From NCBI GenBank assembly GCA_016795105.1, contig JAEUIH010000082.1, positions 1 to 32,855 of the forward strand: a DNA stretch of 32,855 bases, given 5' to 3'. Position numbers and translations under genes: made by a program. Below the pieces are notes generated by a model, which was given only the letters and a program-made list of their open reading frames with translations, was not told the DNA's origin and did no database searches. The DNA is from Planctomyces sp. (lineage in GTDB: Bacteria; Planctomycetota; Planctomycetia; Planctomycetales; Planctomycetaceae). This document shows, in pieces, positions 9,031-16,995 of this stretch. Numbering within the stretch: position 1 is the first letter of the stretch; each line of letters opens with the position of its first letter.

Positions 9031-9226
9031 CCAGGGTGCAGCGGACGGCACATGGAATGTGCCTGCTACTGTAGCAGGCAGACTCCGTCTGCCGTCCGCC
9101 GGCGCACCAGGGAGTGCAGCGGACGGCACATGGAATGTGCCTGCTACAGTAGCAGGCAGACTCCGTCTGCCGTCCGCCGGCGCAGCAGGGAGTGCAGCGG
9201 ACGGCACATGGAATGTGCCTGCTACT
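9031..9226. repeat. Tandem cloverleaf-forming repeat, 2.5 copies
   Basis: Three tandem units start at 9031, 9107 and 9185; the third breaks off at 9226, one base before the stop codon of the minus-strand DUF2088 gene. In unit 1 every base from 9041 to 9099 can pair, apart from three tiny loops: outer stem GCGGACGG (9041-9048) with CCGTCCGC (9092-9099); hairpin CACAT-GGA-ATGTG (9049-9061); hairpin CCTGCTAC-T-GTAGCAGG (9062-9078); hairpin CAGAC-TCC-GTCTG (9079-9091). Unit 2 (9119-9177) repeats this with the central T changed to A, which keeps the symmetry. Unit 3 has the outer left arm, the first hairpin and half of the second. Loops GGA and TCC are complementary. The array fills the space between convergent genes. 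Short reading frames within it are by-products of the repeat. Confidence 0.9.
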
Positions 9227-10489
9227 TTAATCGACGTCAGACATTGAGCCGTCGGGGTTGACGGGGAAATCGAACGGGTTGCCATCGAAGCTAAGATTTG
9301 GGTTTTGTCGAACCTCTTCAAAATACGCTTCGGAGACTCGAACTTTGGTCAGGTGCAGGGTGTTGCTGATCTGGATGACTCGAGCATTTTCAGGTTCGAC
9401 AAGTCCGATTGTCTGAAGAGCTGCCTCAACGGCGGCGGCATCCGTGGGCAGGGTGATGGGGATCATCGCAGCTTCCGGGTGCAGTCCAGTGATGCAGTTG
9501 ATTCTGGTAATGACAGGATCAATCTGACGAACACAGCGTTCTGTTGTGAATTCTGCGATCCCAATACCGGTACCATTTCCTTCCGTTTCCGGCGTCAGTG
9601 AGCGAACAAGAATGCGGCGGCAGCGGGCGAGGTCGCGAGGGGTTGCGAGGTGATCAATGAACTTTCGCCCGATGACATTTGCGTCCATTCCGAGACCGCT
9701 GATGTTCTTTCCAATATGGTCGACAATCAGCAAATCCACATCGGGAAACGGCAGTCGTGGAAGCCACTGATTTGCCAGATTCAAGAGCTCGGGCTCTCGA
9801 GTAGCAAACTTTTCGGGTGGCACAGCATCGAGCATCGCCGTTTCATCTTCAGCGTTCTCAATAATCGCAAGTCCACCACAGACGCGACAGACGTTCAAAA
9901 CACGCTCCGCCACAGATTCGAGGATTTCCGGAAAACTGTTATCCAGAATGGCTCTATGATAAACCTTCGCTCCCTCGTGCTTACCCAATCCGATCAGCAT
10001 CATCTTGTGGAGACCGGATTCAATCGGACCTACGAAACGAGTATGTGGTTTGACTCGGTTACAGACAAACACATGATCGGCTTCTGAAGCAAAACGATCA
10101 AAATGTACGGGCAGGCCTTTGTTTGTCTTTGCGACAATGACAGTCTCCATCGTTCCGCGAATCGGAGCGCCGATGTAATCCTCTGTGACGCCGAATCCCT
10201 TCAAAACCTTTAGCTGGCCTTCAACTGTTCCGCCTCCATGACTTCCCATGGCAGGGACGATGAATGGTTTCGCTCCCAGACTCTGAAAATGTCGGACGAC
10301 TTCCCTCAGAATCAGGGCGATATTCGCGATTCCGCGACTGCCACCGCTGATTGCCACTGACTGTCCAGGCTTGACCTTCTGTTCAAGGTGAAGGCTTTGC
10401 ATCTGAGCTTTGACAGTAGCTGGAATATCGTCCACCCGCGGACAGTCAAAACGCTGACGGAGATTGCACATTCGTGGGAAACGAGTCAC
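9227..10489 (-). CDS. LarA-like / DUF2088 domain protein
   Basis: This 420-residue protein belongs to the lactate racemase N-terminal-like (DUF2088) family. Evidence is the N-terminal region with QSVAISGGSRGIANIALILREVV, the PAMGSHGGGTVEGQ loop, and HFDRFASEADHVFVCNRVKPHTRF in the middle, followed by a SGLHKMMLIGLGKHEGA segment. True LarA uses a nickel-pincer nucleotide made by LarB, LarC and LarE, none of which is nearby, so racemase activity cannot be assumed. The start is GTG at 10489, with AAGGA 6 bases upstream; an ATG at 10471 is the alternative. It is the last gene of the sppA operon, 20 bp behind the pterin dehydratase gene. Its stop codon abuts the tandem repeat array. Confidence 0.85.
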   Translation of the reverse strand: MTRFPRMCNLRQRFDCPRVDDIPATVKAQMQSLHLEQKVKPGQSVAISGGSRGIANIALILREVVRHFQSLGAKPFIVPAMGSHGGGTVEGQLKVLKGFGVTEDYIGAPIRGTMETVIVAKTNKGLPVHFDRFASEADHVFVCNRVKPHTRFVGPIESGLHKMMLIGLGKHEGAKVYHRAILDNSFPEILESVAERVLNVCRVCGGLAIIENAEDETAMLDAVPPEKFATREPELLNLANQWLPRLPFPDVDLLIVDHIGKNISGLGMDANVIGRKFIDHLATPRDLARCRRILVRSLTPETEGNGTGIGIAEFTTERCVRQIDPVITRINCITGLHPEAAMIPITLPTDAAAVEAALQTIGLVEPENARVIQISNTLHLTKVRVSEAYFEEVRQNPNLSFDGNPFDFPVNPDGSMSDVD

Positions 10490-10509
10490 GGGAGTTCCTT
10501 CGGAGAAAA

Positions 10510-10884
10510 TCAGCGAGCTGCTGAGCGGAGTTCAATGGGAAGCTGATCAATGCGAGCAGCCAGAATGAAGTCATTGATCGATAAGCCCTGGATCGCATGT
10601 GTCCAGATTTCGATAGTGACGTTTCGAAATCCGACGAGATGAAGATCCGGGTGATGGCCTTCACTCTCAGCAACACGTTCGACTTCACGAAAGAAGTTCA
10701 TTCCTGCTGCGAAATTTCGAACAACCCACGACTTTCGAATTCGATCGGGCTGAGCAGCATACTCCCAGCCCGGCGTTGCACTCAACTGTGCCTGAATCTC
10801 ATCCATCGTCATTTTGGGCACCCCACCTTCGCAGGGCACACATCGGGTTGAACAGAGTTGTTGAGTTGTCTGAAATTCCTGCAC
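10510..10884 (-). CDS. phhB: 4a-hydroxytetrahydrobiopterin (pterin carbinolamine) dehydratase
   Basis: This enzyme dehydrates 4a-hydroxytetrahydrobiopterin to the quinonoid dihydropterin, recycling the cofactor of aromatic amino acid hydroxylases. The family core is complete: SWVVRNFAAGMNFFREVERVAE, the catalytic EGHHPDLHL segment, then IEIWTHAIQGLSINDFILAARID. I chose GTG at 10884 because AGAAGGAG sits 7 bases before it; a TTG at 10917 would extend the protein into the sppA stop region. The 124-residue product has a short N-terminal extension with CSTRCVPCEGG, a cysteine cluster seen in other bacterial members. No phenylalanine hydroxylase gene is in the window, so its pterin substrate here is uncertain. 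It lies between sppA and the DUF2088 gene in an operon. Confidence 0.93.
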   Translation of the reverse strand: MQEFQTTQQLCSTRCVPCEGGVPKMTMDEIQAQLSATPGWEYAAQPDRIRKSWVVRNFAAGMNFFREVERVAESEGHHPDLHLVGFRNVTIEIWTHAIQGLSINDFILAARIDQLPIELRSAAR

Positions 10885-10909
10885 GGGTCGACTCCTTCTT
10901 TCAGTGACG

Positions 10910-12667
10910 TTATTCAATCGTAACCGCGTATGGAAGGATTGTCAGGCCGGGTTCTTTCGCTAACTGCTCAATTGCCGACCAGTGGCGAATTGCGGGGACA
11001 AGTGCTTCCGGCAGTTGTTTTGACAGCGAAGCGAGCGGGTCTGTTGCAGGGCGTTCTCCCCCGAGCAGCATTTCCAGTGGACTGGAAGGTTTTGGAAGTG
11101 TTTCGATTTCCAGCTTTGAATCCGGGTCGTCTGAAAGTTTGCGAGCATAAGCAACTGCATCTGCCAGCGTGCCGATTTCATCAATCAACCCAAGTTCTTT
11201 CGCACGGTGACCTGTGTAGACGCGACCGCGAGCCAGCGCTTCTAGCTTGTCATACTCCATCTTTCGTCCCGTGGCGGCTTTCTGAGTAAACTGCGTGTAA
11301 ATGGTATTCAGCATATTCTGCATCGCTTCGCGTTCAGAATCTGAGAAACCCTCGGTGATACTCAGCACACCACTGTTGCGACCTCGGCGAATTACAGATG
11401 TCGTCACGCCCACTTTTTTCATCAGGCCTTCGAACGAGACTTTTCCGCCGACAACTCCAATGGATCCTGTCAGAGTTCCTGGTTCTGCATAGATTCGATC
11501 AGCCCCCATGGAGATGTAGTAACCACCGCTGGCCGCTGTATCTCCCATACTCGCAACAACAGGCTTACCGGTTGCCTCAAGTGCTCGCCAGATCAAATCG
11601 CTGGCGAGTGCACTTCCACCAGGACTGTCGACTCGCAGTACAATTGCTTTCACATTTGGGTCTTTTCCGATCTTCTCGATCAGCGGAACGAAGCGATCAG
11701 AGCTGATGCTGGCTTCTCCCAGTAATCCAGTAGGAGCATTCCCCGTGACGATCATACCTTCTGCGTTCAGCACAACGATTCGTGGTGCTGTATTGGCGGC
11801 CTGCTGCTCGCCACCACTCAGAACTTCCATCAGAGAAAACAGTGTCAGTTCAGTGTCCGGTTTCTTCTTTCGATAATCTTTACGCATCCGAAGGTCCAGG
11901 GAAGCATCACCACCCTGGATAAGTGATTCCAGCTGATCTGTGTATGCCAGCTCATCAATCAGTCCAAGTTCTTTGGCACGAGCTGCTGAGATCAGGCCTT
12001 CGTCAATAATCTCGGACGCCTTCTCTTCCGTGAGGCTGCGTCGTTTTGCGATGTGTTGAATTGTCAACGTATGGTAGTCATTCAGGATCTCTTCCATTTC
12101 CGCACGAAACTCAGGACTCATCTCCGTTCGCGTGTACGGTTCGGCGGCCGACTTGTATGCACCAACCCGCAGCATTTCGGCTTTGATGTCGAGCATATCA
12201 AACAGGTTGCGGTAAAACGTGACTTCCGCCCGCAATCCGGTCAGCATCAAAGTCGCAGACTCCGGGATCAGAATTCGGTCACATGAGCACGCAAGCAGAT
12301 AGTCTTTGGTACTGGCATCCGTCGTAAATGCCCAAACCGGTTTCCCGGCACTGCGGATTGATTCGATCGCAATCTGAAGTTCGTGCAGCTTCGCCCATCC
12401 CACCTGCACTCCATCAAGTCGCAGTAAAACACCCTTGATGGCCTTGTCTTTTGCTGCCTGTCGAAGTCTGTCGAGACAGACCGGAAGAGACTCACTGAGT
12501 TCTCCGAAAAGGCCGGGCATTTGCTGACTCTCAGGATAGGAGCCGCTCAGTTGGATCTCAGCCCAGTCGGTTCGAACTTTTTTGGGTTCAGAAGGTCGAT
12601 TTTCGTCCGCAACACCGACAGGAATCGACAGAAGTGCGGCGAGAGCAAGAGCGAAGTACAAACGCAT
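10910..12667 (-). CDS. sppA: Signal peptide peptidase SppA, long (67K) type
   Basis: SppA cuts cleaved signal peptides in the membrane with a Ser/Lys dyad. This protein has the two tandem protease-like domains of the long type: domain 1 supplies the lysine in VGAYKSAAEPY (Lys172 from the start used here) and domain 2 the serine in GDTAASGGYYISMGADRIYAEP (Ser380). Both key residues are present. The N-terminus is a signal sequence or anchor (RLYFALALAALLSIPVGVA). I chose ATG at 12667, 9 bases after AAGGA; TTG and GTG codons just upstream fall inside the spacer. Length is 585 residues. It heads an operon with the pterin dehydratase and DUF2088 genes, whose products have no evident functional link to peptide cleavage. 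Confidence 0.95.
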   Translation of the reverse strand: MRLYFALALAALLSIPVGVADENRPSEPKKVRTDWAEIQLSGSYPESQQMPGLFGELSESLPVCLDRLRQAAKDKAIKGVLLRLDGVQVGWAKLHELQIAIESIRSAGKPVWAFTTDASTKDYLLACSCDRILIPESATLMLTGLRAEVTFYRNLFDMLDIKAEMLRVGAYKSAAEPYTRTEMSPEFRAEMEEILNDYHTLTIQHIAKRRSLTEEKASEIIDEGLISAARAKELGLIDELAYTDQLESLIQGGDASLDLRMRKDYRKKKPDTELTLFSLMEVLSGGEQQAANTAPRIVVLNAEGMIVTGNAPTGLLGEASISSDRFVPLIEKIGKDPNVKAIVLRVDSPGGSALASDLIWRALEATGKPVVASMGDTAASGGYYISMGADRIYAEPGTLTGSIGVVGGKVSFEGLMKKVGVTTSVIRRGRNSGVLSITEGFSDSEREAMQNMLNTIYTQFTQKAATGRKMEYDKLEALARGRVYTGHRAKELGLIDEIGTLADAVAYARKLSDDPDSKLEIETLPKPSSPLEMLLGGERPATDPLASLSKQLPEALVPAIRHWSAIEQLAKEPGLTILPYAVTIE

Positions 12668-12839
12668 AGTCACCAATCCTTCGAAGACAGGAAATCATTT
12701 GAAACGGGATGTTCCCGATTTCTGGTGATCCTGGCAAGCTGAACGCCTCTTTTTGAAAAAGCTGCATTTCGATGCGTGCAGCGATGCGTTGTTGACTGTT
12801 ATCCTTCCCCGTTCAATTCTTGTGTACACATGACAACTC

Positions 12840-12885
12840 AGAATCCTGTTTCAGCGGGATTCTTATTCAAAAAACGGGCAGAATC
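12840..12885 (+). promoter_or_regulatory. Leader with alternative pairings before the symporter
   Basis: AGAATCC (12840-12846) pairs with GGATTCT (12857-12863) in a 7 bp hairpin. A second AGAATC (12880-12885) lies directly before the ATG and can pair with the same GATTCT (12858-12863). The two pairings exclude each other, so the segment next to the start codon could be either free or sequestered. No strong Shine-Dalgarno precedes the ATG. This could be chance in a short leader. Confidence 0.3.
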
Positions 12886-14499
12886 ATGGACCCATTGACA
12901 CTGGGATCGTTCGTTTTCTTCACCGCGATGGTCGGTTTGCTGACCTGGCTATTGACGCGCAATGATCGTCATGACACTTCCGTTGGTTATTTCCTTGCGG
13001 GCAGAACGCTTACGGGTGGCTACATCGCGGGTTCGCTGTTGCTGACAAATCTATCCACTGAACAGTTGGTTGGGCTCAATGGTTCAGCGTTTTCGGATGG
13101 GATCAGCGTGATGGCCTGGGAAGTGATTGCCGGTGTTTCTCTGGTGATCATGGGATTGATATTTCTTCCGATCTATCTTCGCTGCGGGATCACAACCATT
13201 CCTGAGTTTCTTGAGATGAGATACGACTCGGCAACTCGCTCGATCACTTCTTTCATCTTCATCATTGCCTACGCAGTTTTGACACTGCCGATCATCCTGT
13301 ATACGGGGGCGACCGGATTGAATGGCATCCTGGATATGAAAACAATTCTTGGGACCAGCAATCCACAGGTAGAATTGTGGGTTATGGTCTGGATGGTCGG
13401 AATTCTGGGGTCAATCTATGCGATTTTTGGAGGTCTTCGGACCGTTGCGGTGAGTGATACTCTGAATGGTTTTGGGCTACTGGTGGGAGGCATTGCGATC
13501 AGCTGGTTTGGGTTGAAAGCGATTAACGCCGACTCGCCACTCGCTGCAATCGCGACATTAAGGGAAGCCCATCCGGAGAAGTTCAATTCACTGGGGAGCG
13601 CTGATCAGCAAGTCCCGTTTTCCACATTATTTACAGGGGTGTTGCTGCTGAACTTGTTTTACTGGTGCACGAACCAGCAGATTATTCAGCGTGCGTTTGC
13701 TGCGTCGACTTTGAAGGAAGGGCAGAAGGGGGTGCTGATTGCAGGTGTACTTAAGATTCTTGCACCGCTGATTCTGGTTCTTCCCGGGATTATTGCCTTT
13801 CACCTTTATTCTGCAGAGGACCTGAAGGCAGATCAGGCGTATGGGCACCTCGTGAGAAATGTCCTGCCGCCACATTTTCGAGGTTTCTTTGCAGCCGTTG
13901 TTGTCGGAGCAATTCTCAGCAGCTTTAACTCTGTTCTGAACAGTACGGCAACGATGTTTAGTCTTGGGGTCTACAAGAAGCTATTGAAGCCCGATGCCAC
14001 CGAAGCGCAGGTAATTGATTCCGGAAAGCGGTTTGGCTGGATCATTGCGATCGCTTCTATGCTGGCCGCTCCTTTGCTTCAGGATCAAAAGAGCATCTTT
14101 GCTTATCTGCAGACGATGAATGGTCTGTACTTCATACCGATCTTTGCAGTTGTTGTTGCGGGTTTGGTCAATCGTCGAGTACCTGCGTGGTCAGCAAACC
14201 TGTCGCTGATTGCGGGATGCGTCATCATGGGAGTCGTCGAGTTCGTCACGCCGATCAAGGAGGCCATGGCCTGGCTCCATTCATTCCACTTCTTTGGAAT
14301 TGTGTTTGCCGGATTGGTGATCTTCATGTTTATCGCCTCAACTGTCTCGCCGAGACCGACTCGATGGGTGCCTTCAGAGGATGCTCAAATTGATCTGACA
14401 CCATGGAAACCCGCGATTCCAATTGGACTGGCGCTCATCACATTTGTGCTGTGCGTCTATGTTTATTTCGCAGACTTCAGCGTAGTGGCCTCAAAGTGA
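12886..14499 (+). CDS. Sodium/solute symporter (SSS family, SLC5-like)
   Basis: This 537-residue polytopic membrane protein belongs to the sodium:solute symporter family, which couples Na+ entry to uptake of sugars, amino acids or vitamins. Family features are GYFLAGRTLTGGYIAGSLLLTNLSTEQLVG near the N-terminus, GITTIPEFLEMRYD, the GGLRTVAVSD loop, YWCTNQQIIQRAFAA, and SSFNSVLNSTATMFSLGVYKK. About 13-14 hydrophobic helices can be counted. The motifs resemble the sugar-transporting (SGLT-like) branch, but the substrate cannot be read from sequence. ATG at 12886 is preferred because it places the first helix (SFVFFTAMVGLLTWLL) at the N-terminus; a TTG 66 bases upstream would add a polar extension. 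It is divergent from sppA, with about 218 bp between the starts. Confidence 0.93.
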   Translation: MDPLTLGSFVFFTAMVGLLTWLLTRNDRHDTSVGYFLAGRTLTGGYIAGSLLLTNLSTEQLVGLNGSAFSDGISVMAWEVIAGVSLVIMGLIFLPIYLRCGITTIPEFLEMRYDSATRSITSFIFIIAYAVLTLPIILYTGATGLNGILDMKTILGTSNPQVELWVMVWMVGILGSIYAIFGGLRTVAVSDTLNGFGLLVGGIAISWFGLKAINADSPLAAIATLREAHPEKFNSLGSADQQVPFSTLFTGVLLLNLFYWCTNQQIIQRAFAASTLKEGQKGVLIAGVLKILAPLILVLPGIIAFHLYSAEDLKADQAYGHLVRNVLPPHFRGFFAAVVVGAILSSFNSVLNSTATMFSLGVYKKLLKPDATEAQVIDSGKRFGWIIAIASMLAAPLLQDQKSIFAYLQTMNGLYFIPIFAVVVAGLVNRRVPAWSANLSLIAGCVIMGVVEFVTPIKEAMAWLHSFHFFGIVFAGLVIFMFIASTVSPRPTRWVPSEDAQIDLTPWKPAIPIGLALITFVLCVYVYFADFSVVASK

Positions 14500-14502
14500 A
14501 TG

Positions 14503-14528
14503 CAGCTCGGGCATTTCTGCCCGAGCTG
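14503..14528. terminator. Bidirectional terminator hairpin
   Basis: CAGCTCGGGCA (14503-14513) and TGCCCGAGCTG (14518-14528) form a perfect 11 bp stem with a TTTC loop. It begins 3 bases after the symporter stop and lies 40 bp beyond the end of the convergent DUF1559 gene, where a terminator for both is expected. There is no T run on either side. Confidence 0.75.
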
Positions 14529-14567
14529 GCCGTACTTCATGTGAGGTGAAGAGTTCAGTGACGTTGA

Positions 14568-15572
14568 TCAGAACTCGCCGACCACTTCCCCACCCTGACG
14601 AGTGATGAGTCCCACGAGAGTTCCTGCGTTGATGTTTTCGCTGACAAATCGAACTGACCCGTCAGCAAGAACTGTTTGAACGCCACCGATATGGAACGAA
14701 TACAACTCACTGTCGTTCGTGCAGTTCATGCTGCAGGTACCGACGATCGTGGTGCCACCGCTTCCGCTTGTATTGTTCTGCAGACCGGCAGAGTTTGCTC
14801 CATCAACACTGAACCCGTTGTTGATATCGGCCCAGCCCCAGCCGTCAGCAGTGAACGGGAGGCCAAATGCCGGATTTCCCACACGTGGATTATTCGCTAC
14901 AACGCGACCTACATACTGGCGGGGACGACCGGCATCTTCAGCCAGCATCATCGTGTTGGATGTTCCGTCGGTGATCTCGCTAATTCTGGTTCCGCCTGGA
15001 CCTCGTCCCAGACATCCCATTGCATCCTTCGTTCCAATGGATGGCATGCCAGCCATCACGATGAATGCATTGCGAACTGCATTGATGGAACCATAGTCCG
15101 TGTAACCCCACCGTGGCTGATCTGTTCGAACTCCGCCAGTCATTGCAGAATAGAGTGATGATGGCGGGGTTGGACGTTCGCCGGGTGTTGAAGGGCAGAC
15201 AAAGGCCGACAACTGCACGGTTGTCATTGGATCATTTGACGCATCGAACCAGTTGCGGTTGAAGTTGTACTGCTGATACATGTTTGCCTGTTCGAGGAAC
15301 GGCAGAACCATCACATTCCAGGTCTGCTGAAAGACGAATGGCGTCGAAAGATTAATGCGGCTGGGTGGGAACATACCATAGGTGCTCTCGTAGTTGTGGA
15401 GAGCAAGACCGAGCTGCTTCAGGTTGTTCTTGCACTGCGTTCTGCGTGCAGATTCTCTTGCCTGCTGAACGGCTGGGAGGAGTAGTGCGATCAGGATCGC
15501 GATGATTGCAATAACAACGAGCAGTTCAATGAGCGTGAATCCGCGATTCCGCTTCGATGGACGAGTCAACAT
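14568..15572 (-). CDS. DUF1559 prepilin-like (pseudopilin) protein
   Basis: This 334-residue protein has a type IV prepilin N-terminus: a basic leader, the GFTLIELLVVIAIIAILIALLLP cleavage/methylation motif at residues 11-33, and VQQARESARR. This is followed by the DUF1559 domain typical of planctomycetes, with CKNNLKQLGLALHNYE, a WNVMVLPFLEQ motif and the C-terminal LADGSVRFVSENIN signature. Members are present in dozens of copies per genome and are thought to be cell-surface pseudopilins; the exact role is not established. A strong GAGGAGG lies just before the ATG. It follows the lipoprotein gene by 47 bp, with a hairpin and T run between them, so it may be partly uncoupled from the upstream gene. 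Confidence 0.95.
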   Translation of the reverse strand: MLTRPSKRNRGFTLIELLVVIAIIAILIALLLPAVQQARESARRTQCKNNLKQLGLALHNYESTYGMFPPSRINLSTPFVFQQTWNVMVLPFLEQANMYQQYNFNRNWFDASNDPMTTVQLSAFVCPSTPGERPTPPSSLYSAMTGGVRTDQPRWGYTDYGSINAVRNAFIVMAGMPSIGTKDAMGCLGRGPGGTRISEITDGTSNTMMLAEDAGRPRQYVGRVVANNPRVGNPAFGLPFTADGWGWADINNGFSVDGANSAGLQNNTSGSGGTTIVGTCSMNCTNDSELYSFHIGGVQTVLADGSVRFVSENINAGTLVGLITRQGGEVVGEF

Positions 15573-15596
15573 ACTTCCTCCTCAGGAATTGACAAC

Positions 15597-15637
15597 AAAA
15601 AAATTGGTTTATGGAGAACTCACTTACTTGTGAGTTC
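15597..15637 (-). terminator. Stop-codon hairpin plus T7, intra-operon terminator/attenuator
   Basis: On the minus strand GAACTCAC-AAGTAA-GTGAGTTC forms a perfect 8 bp hairpin (15616-15637) that contains the TGA stop of the lipoprotein gene. A run of seven T follows after 12 bases (15597-15603), just before the Shine-Dalgarno of the DUF1559 gene. The gap between stem and T run is longer than in a classical terminator. It may cause partial termination or set the expression ratio of the two genes. Confidence 0.5.
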
Positions 15638-16081
15638 AAGTGTTCTTGGATCGTTGGTTCCGGCGACAATCGCGATCTCAAGGCCGGAAGAGTCGGGCTG
15701 GGAATACCTCAGGGGCAGTTTTGACTTGCCATAATCCGGCTCACTGGCTCCCGGATTCAGCACTTCTGCCCACGAAACTGTAACGCGATAAGTGCCAGCT
15801 GGAGCTCCATCGCCCGGCTGATAGGTTGTGACGGCGAACAACCCGAGGTCGTCTGCAAGACCGGAAGGCGTAACAACACCGAGTCCATTGTCTTCGACCG
15901 GGTGAAGAGTCACAACCGCGCCGTGCGCCGGTTCGTTATCCACAAGCACTATGCCCGTGAACGGATGGAGTTCAGCCGTGGGTGCATCTGCTGGATGCGA
16001 ACCACAGCCACTCAAAAACACAACTGTCAACAGACCCGCGACTTTGAATCGTTGTGTGAGTTTTTTATTCAGATTCAACAA
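15620..16081 (-). CDS. Small lipoprotein with carboxypeptidase-regulatory-like domain
   Basis: This protein has a lipoprotein signal ending in LSGC, then one small beta-sandwich domain: FTGIVLVDNEPAHGAVVTLHPV, DDLGLFAVTTYQPGDGAPAGTYRVTVSW and a short tail (KLPLRYSQPDSSGLEIAI). This is the carboxypeptidase regulatory-like fold common in planctomycete exported proteins. The start is uncertain: an ATG at 16114 would add 11 mostly basic residues, but AGAAGGAG lies inside that extension, 7 bases before the TTG at 16081, giving a conventional lipoprotein signal (153 residues). Such lipoproteins often sit beside DUF1559 genes, as here, which suggests a shared surface role (inference). The leader upstream, 16082-16257, is AT-rich and likely holds the promoter. 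Confidence 0.85.
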   Translation of the reverse strand: MLNLNKKLTQRFKVAGLLTVVFLSGCGSHPADAPTAELHPFTGIVLVDNEPAHGAVVTLHPVEDNGLGVVTPSGLADDLGLFAVTTYQPGDGAPAGTYRVTVSWAEVLNPGASEPDYGKSKLPLRYSQPDSSGLEIAIVAGTNDPRTLELTSK

Positions 16082-16257
16082 ACATTTTCTCCTTCTGCGA
16101 ACGCGAATGAACAAATCCTTCGAGTTGGCGGAAGTCTTGAAATATTTGTGAACGAATGGTTATTGAAGTGTTAAGAAAATGTGTGTTTGCGAATTCTCCA
16201 GATTGCTTCGCATCCGAAATCGCATCACTTCATGTTAACACATTGCCAAGTGTGAAT

Positions 16258-16719
16258 TTAATCCGGTGGCAGCAGATCAGAATCTGTCAGTCGCCGAACG
16301 TCACTTCGACTTTTGCCGGAGACCGTCGCTTTTCCGTCAGGTGTACCAAAACCCTGATCAAGCTCTCCGGCATCGGGGATGACTGGCAGCATTTCTGTGA
16401 CACCATCCGGAGTGACGGCAGTTTGTGGTCGATCAGGGCCAAGATGGACTTTGTAGGTGACCCCGGAAAATGAGAGCTTGTCGCCCGGCAGAAGGGCTCC
16501 ACGAATCACGCGCTGGCCATTAACCCGAGTTCCGTTGGTACTGCCGAGATCTCTCATGTAAAGCAGACCATCGGTCTTCACAAGGATGCAGTGCATCTTT
16601 GAGACGCTTGTGTGATTCACAACGAGGTCACAGAGTTTTGAGCTGCGTCCGACGACTGTGATCGCTTTGTGAAGTGTGATCGGTGGTTCGCCGTTTGGCG
16701 GAATCAACTGTGCAAGCAT
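16258..16719 (-). CDS. FHA domain protein
   Basis: FHA domains bind phosphothreonine peptides, usually in Ser/Thr-kinase signalling. This 153-residue protein holds one FHA domain (about 12-95) with the expected binding-loop residues: VVGRSSKLCDL, SVSKMHCILV (the Ser and His), and the DLGSTNGTRVNG loop. The remaining 60 residues look disordered and carry no recognisable domain (TPDGVTEMLPV, acidic DAGELDQGFG). There is no signal peptide or membrane segment, so it is cytoplasmic. No kinase or phosphatase gene is adjacent, so its partner is unknown. It lies 176 bp before the lipoprotein gene. A GAGGAC stretch upstream of the ATG is a possible ribosome site. Confidence 0.92.
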   Translation of the reverse strand: MLAQLIPPNGEPPITLHKAITVVGRSSKLCDLVVNHTSVSKMHCILVKTDGLLYMRDLGSTNGTRVNGQRVIRGALLPGDKLSFSGVTYKVHLGPDRPQTAVTPDGVTEMLPVIPDAGELDQGFGTPDGKATVSGKSRSDVRRLTDSDLLPPD

Positions 16720-16995
16720 CCCCGCACCGCGTCCTCGAACATCTGTTTCTTAAGGCTCAGCAGCATGAAATCGCCATGCAGCATGAAAAACACTCTGCTG
16801 GAAAAAAAGCCCAGGAACCATTATTTCCGAGCCATCTCTCCAATTACAAGGTCTTGTTTCGCAGAGATCGAGTCCTCAGGTTCAATTGTATTCAATTTGC
16901 GGGATAGTCCGGGCGATTGAGTGTGGATGTTCCAAACTTCCGGGCAGAGGCTCCGACGCCTGCGGCTCGCCGTTAAACTGAATGGTCACGTTGAT

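Noticed and set aside
9031-9226. CRISPR array
   Set aside because: Units are tandem with no variable spacers of normal length, and there are no cas genes.
8998-9321. Small proteins encoded in the tandem repeat region on either strand
   Set aside because: Their repetitive sequence simply follows from the DNA repeat, several frames are open at once, and none has a family match or ribosome site.
16720-16995. tRNA-like segment (GGTTCAATTGTATTC near 16875)
   Set aside because: It resembles a T-arm loop but lacks matching acceptor, D and anticodon arms.
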